Assembly: GCA_017448825.1 (NCBI GenBank)
Contig: JAFSKR010000024.1
Location: 1 to 50,599 of the forward strand
Reading direction: 5' to 3'
DNA: 50,599 nucleotides
Source of the DNA: Bacteroidaceae bacterium
GTDB taxonomy: Bacteria > Bacteroidota > Bacteroidia > Bacteroidales > Bacteroidaceae
The notes beneath the pieces are model-generated. The model saw only the letters and a list, made by a program, of their open reading frames with translations. It did no database searches and had not been told where the DNA came from. The position numbers were made by a program, and so were the translations under genes. Below are positions 1 to 7,287 of the stretch, piece after piece (the stretch's first letter is position 1; the number at the start of each line of letters is the position of its first letter).

Positions 1-102
1 CAAAGGGGGAAGGAGGGAGGGGGCGATGCCTTGTCTCTTCTTGTCTTGTTCGCAGTCTGTCAAAGAACCATTCTTTGGTGCCTCCCGTTTGGAAAGCGAG
101 TG

Positions 103-133
103 CAAAGGTACGACGACTTTGCGAATTGGCAAA
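103..133 (-). promoter_or_regulatory. Leftward Bacteroidetes promoter at the window edge
   Basis: On the minus strand a TACCTTTG -7 element (103-110) is preceded, 19 bases upstream, by a TTTG -33 box (130-133). It fires leftward and would serve a gene or RNA lying mostly outside the window. Positions 1-100 hold no convincing ORF, only a G-rich stretch in the first 25 bases. Confidence 0.6.
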
Positions 134-221
134 ATTTTTCGAAAGGAAAAACACTTTTCTTTGAATATTTTTCATTTTTTGAGATTTTGCAAGCCCTAAT
201 TTTAAGTAAAGCTGCTGGTTT

Positions 222-253
222 TTTGGTCAAAAGACAAAAAAAGCGTACCTTCG
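222..253 (+). promoter_or_regulatory. Promoter of the DUF5063 gene
   Basis: A TTTG -33 box (222-225), a 20-base spacer and a TACCTTCG -7 element (246-253) match the Bacteroidetes housekeeping promoter. Transcription would begin near 258-260, leaving a leader of about 25 bases. Together with the promoter at 103-133 it forms a divergent pair. Confidence 0.6.
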
Positions 254-284
254 CACTCATTATGTGAGCATCAAGAGTTAATTC

Positions 285-821
285 ATGAACAAAGAAGATC
301 AATCACCCGTATATGGAAGAGATGCGATGGAGTTTGTGACCGTCGCGGTTGAGTATTGTGCCTTTTTGGAGCAGGCGGATACGAAAGAACGCCCGAACTT
401 TGTTGACACCTTGACAAAGATGATTCCCCTACTCTATTTGAAAGCCGCCCTATTACCTCAATATGAGATTCTGGATGCTGAGTATGTGCCAGAAGATTTT
501 GTCACCGAAGATAATTATAATATTGTACGCGCGAACATTAATGTAGTGATGGGAGAAAAGGATGACTATCTAGATGTTTTCATGGAAGACATGAAGTACA
601 GCGAGGCTCCCATCTTGACCACTGTCAGCGAGAATCTGTCAGACATCTACCAAGAACTGAAAAATTTTGCTCTGAGCTACAAACACGCTTCGGATGAAGA
701 ACAGATGATGAACGCCCTTGCCATTGTGAAGGAGGAATTCCAATACAGTTGGGGGCAAAAAGCGGTGAATGTGCTACGAGCATTACATGAAGCGAGATAC
801 ACAGAAGAAGATGAGTATTAG
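285..821 (+). CDS. DUF5063 domain-containing protein
   Basis: A 178-residue, acidic, helical protein with no signal peptide or membrane segment, so probably cytoplasmic. It resembles the DUF5063 family found in Bacteroidetes, whose function is not established. The start at 285 is the first ATG after a good promoter (222-253). Its stop codon overlaps the likely start of the exonuclease gene by 11 bases (811-821), so the two genes are probably translated together. The stable pairing with an RNase D-type exonuclease suggests a nucleic-acid-related role, but that is inference from context only. Confidence 0.8.
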   Translation: MNKEDQSPVYGRDAMEFVTVAVEYCAFLEQADTKERPNFVDTLTKMIPLLYLKAALLPQYEILDAEYVPEDFVTEDNYNIVRANINVVMGEKDDYLDVFMEDMKYSEAPILTTVSENLSDIYQELKNFALSYKHASDEEQMMNALAIVKEEFQYSWGQKAVNVLRALHEARYTEEDEY

Positions 822-1470
822 CGAAACGAAAATCATTCAAGACAAATACGACAAGAAGAAGATACAGACACTGCCAAGAGAGCTTTTTGGCGGTAGAATC
901 ATTGTGGTGTTCACCGAGAGAGAAGCTGACAGAGCTGTTACGTATTTGCTTCAACAGAAGATTTTAGGTATTGACACCGAGACCCGTCCCTCTTTCCGCA
1001 AGGGCGACTTGCATCAAGTGGCATTGTTGCAAGTGGCAAGCCATGACACCTGTTTCCTGTTCAGAATCAACAGAATAGGACTTACAGATTCCATTGTCCG
1101 CTTGTTGGAAGACCAACACGTCACCAAAGTGGGACTATCCCTGCAAGATGACATCAGGATGCTCCGTCAAAGGAGGTCATTCACTCCAGGCGCCTTCATT
1201 GAGTTGCAAAAGGAGGTGAAAGACATCGGCATCGAGGACAACAGCCTTCAGAAGATTTATGCCAACCTCTTCGGCATGAAAATATCGAAGAATCGACAAC
1301 TATCCAACTGGGAGGCAGACATCCTCACCGATGCTCAACAAAAATATGCAGCGACCGATGCCTGGGCTTGTATCCAGATACATGAAACCGTGAGCGAGAT
1401 GAAGAAGAATGGCAATTTCGTACTCGAAAAGACTGTAGATGAGAACGAATCATCTGCCCCAGTCAGATGA
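811..1470 (+). CDS. 3'-5' exonuclease, DEDD (RNase D-like) family
   Basis: A 219-residue single-domain DnaQ/RNase D-type exonuclease. Exo I is visible as DTE (Asp55, Glu57, context LGIDTETRP), Exo II near residues 106-116 (VGLSLQDDIRML) and Exo III as YAATDAW near the C-terminus. The family removes 3'-terminal nucleotides of RNA or DNA with two metal ions. There is no HRDC domain, so it is shorter than classical RNase D. An upstream in-frame ATG at 769 lies inside the DUF5063 gene; 811 was chosen because it gives the usual short overlap. The substrate (tRNA 3' ends, DNA or other) cannot be read from the sequence. Confidence 0.85.
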   Translation: MSISETKIIQDKYDKKKIQTLPRELFGGRIIVVFTEREADRAVTYLLQQKILGIDTETRPSFRKGDLHQVALLQVASHDTCFLFRINRIGLTDSIVRLLEDQHVTKVGLSLQDDIRMLRQRRSFTPGAFIELQKEVKDIGIEDNSLQKIYANLFGMKISKNRQLSNWEADILTDAQQKYAATDAWACIQIHETVSEMKKNGNFVLEKTVDENESSAPVR

Positions 1471-1508
1471 CGGCATCCTAAGAATCATAACAAGTAAACA
1501 CCATAAAA

Positions 1509-2690
1509 ATGTCAATGAAAAGCATTTTCTTAAAACGAGGCAAAGAAGAGTCCCTCAAGCGTTTCCACCCGTGGGTCTTCTCTGGAGCCATCCACCATAT
1601 GAGCGAAGAGCCAGAAGAAGGCGAGAAGGTGATGGTCTATACCAGCGACAACGAATACATCGCCACGGGACATTTCCAGATTGGCAGCATCATGGTGAGA
1701 GTCCTCACCTTCACCGATGAGCCGATAGACCAATCTTTCTACGAGCGCAAACTGGCCATCGCTTCCGACGTAAGGCACAGCATCGGGGTGATTGGCGGCA
1801 ACAACAACACCTATCGTTTGGTGCACGGCGAAGGCGACAACTTGCCAGGGTTAGTGATAGACATCTATGGTGAAACGGCAGTCATGCAGGCACACTCCGT
1901 AGGCATGCACCTCGACAGGTTCCTCATCGCACAGGCATTGAAGGAAGTGATGGGCGACGAACTACAAAACATCTTCTACAAGTCGGAAACCACCCTACCC
2001 TTCAAGGCAGACCTCGGACAGGAAAACGGGTTCCTGCTTGGTGGCAATGCCGACGACGTGGCGATGGAGAACGGGCTCAAGTTTCATGTCGATTGGCTTC
2101 GTGGGCAGAAGACCGGCTTCTTTGTTGACCAGCGCGAAAACCGAAGCCTGCTGGAACGCTATTCCAAAGACCGGAAAGTGCTCAATATGTTCTGCTACAC
2201 AGGCGGATTCTCCTTCTACGCCATGCGCGGAGGTGCCACCCTCGTCCACTCAGTCGATTCCTCCCAGAAAGCCATCGACCTGACCCAAGCCAACGTGGCA
2301 CTCAACTTCCCCAACGATGACCGCCACCAAGCCTATGCCGAAGATGCCTTCCGTTTCCTTGACCAAATGCAGACCCCCTACGACCTCATCATCCTCGATC
2401 CGCCCGCATTTGCCAAACACAAAGACGCTCTTCGCAACGCACTGAAAGGCTACACACGGCTGAACAAGAAAGCCTTCGAGAAAATCCAACCCGGCGGCAT
2501 CCTCTTCACGTTCAGTTGTTCACAAGCCGTCAACAAAGACCAGTTCCGTGCCGCCGTCTTTACCGCAGCCGCCATGGCGGGGCGCAACGTGCGCATCCTC
2601 CACCAACTGCATCAACCCGCCGACCATCCCATCAACATCTACCATCCCGAGGGTGAATACCTGAAAGGCTTAGTGCTCTACGTGGAATAG
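1509..2690 (+). CDS. rlmI: Class I SAM-dependent rRNA methyltransferase (RlmI type)
   Basis: A 393-residue protein of the RlmI/YccW family, which methylates C1962 of 23S rRNA in E. coli. The N-terminal ~75 residues form a PUA-like RNA-binding domain (HPWVFSGAI near residue 19). The middle holds GQKTGFFVDQRENR, the SAM-binding motif (FCYTGGFSFYAMRGG) and the catalytic-type DPPAF. Length matches the family (396 in E. coli). The start could also be the second ATG at 1515. The last 13 codons are duplicated 1.6 kb downstream (4289-4348), with the acyltransferase cassette between the two copies. The E. coli target is assumed, not shown. Confidence 0.85.
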   Translation: MSMKSIFLKRGKEESLKRFHPWVFSGAIHHMSEEPEEGEKVMVYTSDNEYIATGHFQIGSIMVRVLTFTDEPIDQSFYERKLAIASDVRHSIGVIGGNNNTYRLVHGEGDNLPGLVIDIYGETAVMQAHSVGMHLDRFLIAQALKEVMGDELQNIFYKSETTLPFKADLGQENGFLLGGNADDVAMENGLKFHVDWLRGQKTGFFVDQRENRSLLERYSKDRKVLNMFCYTGGFSFYAMRGGATLVHSVDSSQKAIDLTQANVALNFPNDDRHQAYAEDAFRFLDQMQTPYDLIILDPPAFAKHKDALRNALKGYTRLNKKAFEKIQPGGILFTFSCSQAVNKDQFRAAVFTAAAMAGRNVRILHQLHQPADHPINIYHPEGEYLKGLVLYVE

Positions 2691-2712
2691 CGGGCATATC
2701 CCGTTTTTCATT
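2652..2712 (+). repeat. Direct repeat copy 1: 3' end of the methyltransferase gene
   Basis: These 61 bases cover the last 13 codons of the methyltransferase plus 22 bases downstream. They recur at 4289-4348 with three substitutions and a one-base deletion. The two copies bracket the acyltransferase region, as expected for a cassette that brought or created a duplicated gene end. Confidence 0.9.
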
Positions 2713-2959
2713 AAAGGGAGGGGCGTATCAAAAGAACATTTTGGTCGCCCCTATTGAGTCGCGTATGATGTGTTGAGCCTTATTTCTAAAATGTAACAAA
2801 AACGCGCCCCTCAATATCCACAGAATTCGTTCACCCATGTTCCACGAATTTATTATCAGTAATTTTTATCAAACTGACGTTATATTGAATTGGAGAGTTA
2901 AAAATGTCCCGCAACAGGGGTGATTAGAATTTGACCATACGACAAAAAAGGCTCTATTC

Positions 2960-4120
2960 CTACACCCCAACAATATATTTGCTATATGGCACGACCTTAC
3001 CTATGACCCACACTAACAAAAAAGATATAAGCGCAGTCATAAGAGTTATTAAGGGAACAGCTATAACATGATTTATCTCTATAGGTTCCAAAATTGGCCA
3101 CAAAACACTCCTCATGACCAATATATGTACAAGATAAATTCCAAAACTATGCTGTGCAAAAACATAAACAAACTTTTTCATCTTTGTGGAAAAATGCGTA
3201 TGTTTAATTATCAGGAAATGAAAAGAAGCAAGGATTACAGTATGTAGAGCCATACGATCTTGCAAAACACTATGAGGAATCAAATTCGTAGGGTAAACTA
3301 TTAAAAACACCATAAAGAGTCCCAGCGGAACGACCTTTTTCCTCCAATCCATATTCATCCACGTAACATATTTTCTTAAATAATAACCCAATACCGCAAA
3401 TCCTAAGTAGCCATAAAAGTAATAGAAATACCCATGAGAGAAATTTATCATTATCTTGACACATCCGTCACCTATAAATGGAAACAACAAAGTGATTCCC
3501 CATAGCCCTAAAACAAACTCTACTTCTCTTTTGGATGTGTGTGCCAGCCATGTCGAAAGAAGCGGGGTTAGCAAATAGATGCCAAATATGACATAAATAA
3601 ACCAGTATGTCCCCACTTGAGGGGCAAAAGGAATCATCAAAATCTTTCCAAACATGTCACCCCATTCAGCCTTACCTTCAAAACATTCCACCACTAATGA
3701 TATGAGAGTCCACAAAACCATAGGGAAAAAAATCCGACTGACTCTCTTTTTGATAAAAAGGAGAAACTCTTGTTGTCTATACAATACTAATGCTCCTGAA
3801 ATCATAAAGAAAAGAATGGATGCCCCACTAACTGCAAAGAAGTTATATACAGGCAACACGATACGCCCCCCTTCAGTACTGGGTATAGGTGAATGGGACA
3901 TCAATACGCACAAACACGCAAATGACCTCACTGCATCAATCCAATACTCTCTTTTATCAGATTTCAGATTAGACTTGGTTACCGACATCAAAGGGGAATG
4001 CCTATCCGATTCGGCTTGAACATCACTTCGTACTCCCGCCCCATGGAGATTGGTTTGTACATATGGCTGAATCTGGTGTACTTCCTGCTTGACTTTGACA
4101 CCGACTTCGGTTTGTCTCAT
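2960..4120 (-). CDS. Acyltransferase 3 family integral membrane protein
   Basis: About 386 residues; an integral membrane acyltransferase of the family that transfers acetyl or similar groups to sugars of O-antigen, capsule or other glycans. The domain starts at REYWIDAVRSFACLCVLMSH, carrying the conserved Arg (64) and His (76) of the first helix, followed by roughly ten membrane helices. An ATG at 4171 lies upstream in frame, but 4120 follows the stop of a truncated gene fragment (4138-4281) by 17 bases. A start at 3988, just before the domain, is also possible, since the 44 residues before it look unconserved. The gene is visibly AT-richer than the methyltransferase and is flanked by direct repeats, so it was probably acquired. 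The acceptor glycan is unknown. Confidence 0.8.
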   Translation of the reverse strand: MRQTEVGVKVKQEVHQIQPYVQTNLHGAGVRSDVQAESDRHSPLMSVTKSNLKSDKREYWIDAVRSFACLCVLMSHSPIPSTEGGRIVLPVYNFFAVSGASILFFMISGALVLYRQQEFLLFIKKRVSRIFFPMVLWTLISLVVECFEGKAEWGDMFGKILMIPFAPQVGTYWFIYVIFGIYLLTPLLSTWLAHTSKREVEFVLGLWGITLLFPFIGDGCVKIMINFSHGYFYYFYGYLGFAVLGYYLRKYVTWMNMDWRKKVVPLGLFMVFLIVYPTNLIPHSVLQDRMALHTVILASFHFLIIKHTHFSTKMKKFVYVFAQHSFGIYLVHILVMRSVLWPILEPIEINHVIAVPLITLMTALISFLLVWVIGKVVPYSKYIVGV

Positions 4121-4137
4121 TGGTTTCTTAATAATTA

Positions 4138-4281
4138 TTAATTGCAAAAGTACAAAACTTTCTTGAACCACACAACAATTCTTGAGAAAATCTTCTTGGC
4201 AATCTCAAATCGTGCAGGCTTATAGAGCTCAGGGGTATTGTACACCATTGCCGCACGGATGAGAAGGCTAACTAGGCACAT
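4138..4281 (-). pseudogene. Truncated 3' remnant of an unrecognised gene
   Basis: On the minus strand, 47 codons read like a natural C-terminus (residues such as MCLVSLLIRAAMVYN, then a basic amphipathic tail) and end at a TAA just before the acyltransferase start. The reading frame has no plausible beginning: it abuts the repeat copy at 4289-4348. I interpret it as the tail of an upstream operon neighbour carried in with the acyltransferase and cut off at the junction. I do not recognise the parent family. Confidence 0.45.
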
Positions 4282-4288
4282 AATGAAA

Positions 4289-4348
4289 GGTGAATACCTG
4301 ACAGGCTTAGTGCTCTATGTAGAATAGGGGCATATCCCGTTTTTCATT
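4289..4348 (+). repeat. Direct repeat copy 2: duplicated methyltransferase gene end
   Basis: Sixty bases matching 2652-2712. The coding part would give GEYLTGLVLYVE and a stop, differing from the true gene end by Lys to Thr; the other two substitutions are silent. The following 23 bases also match (GGCATATCCC onward), so the original terminator region of the methyltransferase gene was probably here before the cassette arrived. Confidence 0.9.
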
Positions 4349-4453
4349 CGGCCCCATCACATTCGAGCAATTCCAGCCATTCTCCCGACACCGTATCGTT
4401 CATAGCATGGTCACGGCAGGAATTCTCCCCTCCATGCCATAGCCAGATACTCC

Positions 4454-4522
4454 CGTGAGCTTTTGCCGCAGAAGCTCGTGAGCTTTAGCCGCAGAAGCTC
4501 GTGAGCCTTAGCAGCAAAGTCT
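4454..4522 (+). repeat. 23-base tandem repeat, three units
   Basis: Units at 4454-4476, 4477-4499 and 4500-4522, followed by a partial fourth. Units 1 and 2 differ at one base; unit 3 is more diverged. Each unit begins CGTGAGC and contains AAGCT/AGCTT inverted halves across unit borders. The array lies in the non-coding stretch 4349-4996. It shares its period, but not its sequence, with arrays at 18671, 35096 and 50246. Confidence 0.85.
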
Positions 4523-4660
4523 GTGAGCCAATAGAGCCTTCCGCCCCGAGGGAATGGAAGATGATGGTAGCGAGAGGGTGCACCGCCTCTGAAAAGGTTT
4601 GATTTTATATATCATTTTTGCCAAAATTTTGGTCTAAAGGTTTGAAAAGAGGGAGGAAGA

Positions 4661-4911
4661 AGGGAGGAAAAAGGGAGGACGAGGCATCCAACTCCCTGAT
4701 TCAACCATCTGTTTACCAATAAATTACATCGAAGTAAGGGAGGAAAGGGAGGTCTTTGCCTATAAACTTCTATATTTTTTTCATATATAAGTTTTTAGCC
4801 CGTTTCCTCCCCCTCCTCCCTGAATTGATTTCATTAATAAATGAAATTCAATCGATTAACCATTATTTATTAAAGTTATTCTCCTCCCCTTTTCCTCCCT
4901 TTTTCCTCCCT
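4661..4911. repeat. Polypurine/polypyrimidine inverted repeat
   Basis: An 18-base GGGAGGA-type purine tract at 4661-4678 has a perfect reverse complement at 4894-4911. Shorter relatives (GGGAGG or CCTCCC) are scattered through 4650-4935. The intervening ~215 bases are AT-rich and hold no convincing ORF. The arms could pair in single-stranded DNA or RNA; function is unknown. Confidence 0.7.
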
Positions 4912-4996
4912 TCTCCTCCCTGTTTTCTCCCCTTTTTCTTACCTTATGACTTCAATTTGACTCATCCGACAAATGCGTAGATTTGTCGGACGAACC

Positions 4997-6070
4997 TTAT
5001 TTTTTCCGTCGATAGAAGAAACTGCCAATGGCAATGAGGATGACGAGGAGAGTGGCAATGTATGCCCAGATGTGGGTGACACGTGAGGTGGCAGAGATGA
5101 TGTAGTCGCCAGGGATAAGACGTTCGCCTGTCAGCTGATAGTGAATGGCACCATCCCTGATGACTCCTGTGCCTGGATTGATTACCCAACCTGGCATCGT
5201 GAGAACGTAAGGGACATCGAACCCGAAGATATTCAACTGGGTGGAAAGTTTGTCGGAAAGTCCCTCTCCAAGAGGTGTCTCATCATTAAAGAAATCAGCG
5301 TAGGCGTCAGAATGGAAATATTCTTTGTAACAGTCCTGAGCTTCATAGTTTAATGAATTATCATATTTACTGATGATGTAATGGTACATAGAGTCACGTA
5401 ATTCCACGAAACGTTCCTTGTTGACAGGTGGATTAGAGATGGAATCGTAGTTGTCCACCATGTATTCAAAGACAGATTGATACAAGTTGGCATTCACCCA
5501 TTTGTCCACCCAAGTTCCCATCGTGTCGATTCGTTGCGCCACCTCTGCGCCTGTGAGTCCCTGCATCAGGTTGGGATGTCCTGTGAACCAATAGCTAATG
5601 ACATCCTTATCCGCATAATCGGAAACAGGAATCTTGAAGGTGTCTGCCACGCTGATGAAGGTTTCCGTATAGGTGTATTCCGTGTAGAACCAGCGGAAAT
5701 GCTTCTCCAGTGATGCCTTCGACTGGATGCGACTGCCGTTCAGGTTCAGCGGAGTCATCTGGCACATCTCCTCCACAGAGTTGAAGATGTTGGAGAAGGT
5801 GGTGGTCACCGTGTCGCCATCCACATCGGTGTGTGAACCCATGAAGGCATCGATGTTCAGGCATTCAGGCAATGGGTAAGCCCAAGCCACATTATCCCCC
5901 CCCCACAAGGAATCACGCTCTTCCTTCGACATGACGGTGTGGTAAGAAACCTTACGCTCACACCTGCCGTTTTCGTGAATGATGGTGTGCAACTGCACGT
6001 TGGGTTTGTCGCAAGAAGCGACGAACGCTGCTGATGTCAGGAGCATCAGGTATAAACTAATCTTTCGCAT
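4997..6070 (-). CDS. Hypothetical lipoprotein with C-terminal membrane helix
   Basis: About 357 residues. The start at 6070 gives a classical lipoprotein signal (MRKISLYLMLLTSAAFVASC, Cys20); the longer frame to 6184 runs back into the previous gene and is not needed. The body is a soluble, acidic domain without recognisable motifs, and the last ~25 residues are a membrane helix ending in YRRKK. It is the last gene of a leftward operon behind an ECF sigma factor and an anti-sigma-like gene, overlapping the latter by 14 bases (6057-6070). Such lipoproteins may sense or respond to envelope conditions that the sigma factor controls; this is inference. Confidence 0.75.
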   Translation of the reverse strand: MRKISLYLMLLTSAAFVASCDKPNVQLHTIIHENGRCERKVSYHTVMSKEERDSLWGGDNVAWAYPLPECLNIDAFMGSHTDVDGDTVTTTFSNIFNSVEEMCQMTPLNLNGSRIQSKASLEKHFRWFYTEYTYTETFISVADTFKIPVSDYADKDVISYWFTGHPNLMQGLTGAEVAQRIDTMGTWVDKWVNANLYQSVFEYMVDNYDSISNPPVNKERFVELRDSMYHYIISKYDNSLNYEAQDCYKEYFHSDAYADFFNDETPLGEGLSDKLSTQLNIFGFDVPYVLTMPGWVINPGTGVIRDGAIHYQLTGERLIPGDYIISATSRVTHIWAYIATLLVILIAIGSFFYRRKK

Positions 6071-6428
6071 AGAGCATTCTTTTGATTTGAGTGTAACTGA
6101 TTGGTTTGGGTTGACTTGCCTGCAAGTAGCGTGTGTACATATTCTCGAGCGTGCTACTGCGTGGGAAGTCGGTTGTATATGCATAGGTGCTTTGTACCTC
6201 AGTCTTCACGGATTGGTTGACATAGATGAACAGCCCTATCAGCAGAACGGCTGCCGCAGAGGTGACGGTGCGCAAAGCCACCAAGAGAGCCTGTCCTTTC
6301 GATGCTTTCTCGGCCAGGGCATCCCTGTCGGGAAGGTTTGCCATGATGTCGTCCACCATCGCATCGGGGTTTTTCAACATTGGCATCTGCCCCTGAAGCC
6401 TGTCTAATAATTCATCTGTCTGTGTCAT
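6057..6428 (-). CDS. Small membrane protein, probable anti-sigma factor
   Basis: A 123-residue protein with a soluble N-terminal half, one membrane helix at about residues 54-71 (VTSAAAVLLIGLFIYV) and a ~50-residue periplasmic tail. It overlaps the ECF sigma gene by 17 bases and the lipoprotein gene by 14, so all three are translationally coupled. Size, topology and position are those of a membrane anti-sigma factor. No zinc-binding anti-sigma (HxxxCxxC) motif or FecR domain is visible, so the assignment rests on context. Confidence 0.6.
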   Translation of the reverse strand: MTQTDELLDRLQGQMPMLKNPDAMVDDIMANLPDRDALAEKASKGQALLVALRTVTSAAAVLLIGLFIYVNQSVKTEVQSTYAYTTDFPRSSTLENMYTRYLQASQPKPISYTQIKRMLYAKD

Positions 6429-6972
6429 ATCCTAATTGCTTTAATCGTTCACGTATCGTTTGTCGAGCCACATACAGGTTGCTCTTCACTTGCTTGGCAT
6501 CCATGCCCGTGATGGTTTCCACTTCCGACGAGGGCAATCCTTCCAACTGGCATAGGGTGAAGACCAAGCGTTGCTTGGGACTTAGGCGGTCGGCCAGCAC
6601 TCTGACGATAGACACCCATTCCCTGTTTTCCAACGCCCTCTGATGGTCAACATCGGAGGCAAAACGTCGTAGTGTGGACTCATCTTCTGGCAGGGGAACG
6701 GTGTGCCTCATGCTTTTGAGCCTGTCGAGACATAGGCGTGTGGCAATGGTGTAGAGCCACGTAGAGAATGTCTTTCGGACATCATACGCAGAGAGGCTTT
6801 GCCATGCACGGATGAACGTTTCCTGCACGATGTCCTTGGCCTCCTCTTCGTCGCACAGCATCTTCAGTGCCACCGAGAAAACCATCCGCTGGTGTGTCTG
6901 CACCACCAGTCGAAATGCTTCCTTGTCGCCACGCTGGCACCTAATCACGATGTCCTCTTCTATCTGAATCAT
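6412..6972 (-). CDS. RNA polymerase sigma-70 factor, ECF subfamily
   Basis: A 186-residue two-domain sigma factor. Region 2 is seen near residues 25-90 (VALKMLCDEEEAKDIVQETF, then TFSTWLYTIATRLCLD), and region 4 near 130-180 (LSPKQRLVFTLCQLEGLPSSEV). It directs RNA polymerase to a small regulon, usually envelope or stress genes. It heads a three-gene leftward operon with a putative anti-sigma factor and a lipoprotein. The upstream region carries an E. coli-like -35/-10 pair (6993-7021) instead of the usual TAnnTTTG element. Confidence 0.93.
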   Translation of the reverse strand: MIQIEEDIVIRCQRGDKEAFRLVVQTHQRMVFSVALKMLCDEEEAKDIVQETFIRAWQSLSAYDVRKTFSTWLYTIATRLCLDRLKSMRHTVPLPEDESTLRRFASDVDHQRALENREWVSIVRVLADRLSPKQRLVFTLCQLEGLPSSEVETITGMDAKQVKSNLYVARQTIRERLKQLGYDTDR

Positions 6973-6992
6973 TTTGATGTGTCTCTTTGCCC

Positions 6993-7021
6993 ATTATACG
7001 ATTGAGATGAGGAAAAGTCAA
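6993..7021 (-). promoter_or_regulatory. Possible promoter of the ECF sigma operon
   Basis: Reading leftward, TTGACT (7016-7021), a 17-base spacer and TATAAT (6993-6998) lie 20 bases before the sigma gene. This is the E. coli sigma-70 consensus, unusual in a phylum whose main sigma factor prefers TTTG/TAnnTTTG. It may be coincidence or a site for an alternative factor. Confidence 0.4.
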
Positions 7022-7046
7022 ATGAGAAACAACTTTTTTTACGATG

Positions 7047-7087
7047 AAAAAAAACAGGGGAGAAAGTGTGCACCTTCTCCCCTGTTT
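7047..7087 (-). terminator. Rho-independent terminator of the SRP RNA / tRNA-Thr unit
   Basis: A perfect 13-base-pair stem (7052-7064 with 7075-7087), a 10-base loop and, reading leftward, a run of eight T follow tRNA-Thr. It ends the leftward RNA transcript before the sigma operon. Confidence 0.85.
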
Positions 7088-7088
7088 C

Positions 7089-7111
7089 ATCCTTGAGCCT
7101 CTTGTCGGATT
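7089..7111 (-). repeat. Duplicate of the tRNA-Thr 3' end
   Basis: Twenty-three bases identical to 7203-7225, which comprise the acceptor strand, part of the T arm and flanking bases of tRNA-Thr. The copy sits 114 bases downstream, between the tRNA and its terminator. It could be the scar of an integrative element or the remnant of a second tRNA. Confidence 0.85.
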
Positions 7112-7209
7112 ACATATCCGAAAAACCTGCCGGTAGCAGACTTTCAAGCCTTCCATTTCATTTTTCATCTGAAAGCTCGCTTTCCGCTGACAAATGAAAT
7201 AAATCCTTG

Positions 7210-7283
7210 AGCCTCTTGTCGGATTCGAACCAACGACCCCGAGATTACAAATCACGTGCTCTGGCCAACTGAGCTAAAGAGGC
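7210..7283 (-). tRNA. tRNA-Thr (anticodon TGT)
   Basis: A 74-base cloverleaf read leftward. The acceptor stem pairs GCCTCTT with AAGAGGC, the D arm is intact, the anticodon loop is TTTGTAA (anticodon TGT), and the T loop is TTCGAAT. No CCA is encoded. It begins only four bases after the end of the SRP RNA and must be released from a common transcript. Confidence 0.93.
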
Positions 7284-7287
7284 GGGT

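Noticed and set aside
31-302. Overlapping ORFs of 78 and 80 codons on both strands
   Set aside because: They cross the divergent promoters at 103-133 and 222-253 and resemble no family.
3998-4141. A rightward 47-codon frame that reads like an outer membrane protein tail
   Set aside because: It is antisense to the 5' part of the acyltransferase frame and has no upstream body, so chance is the simpler explanation.
4756-4980. A Pro/Phe/Leu-rich 74-codon ORF
   Set aside because: Its composition comes from the CCTCCC tracts and there is no promoter.
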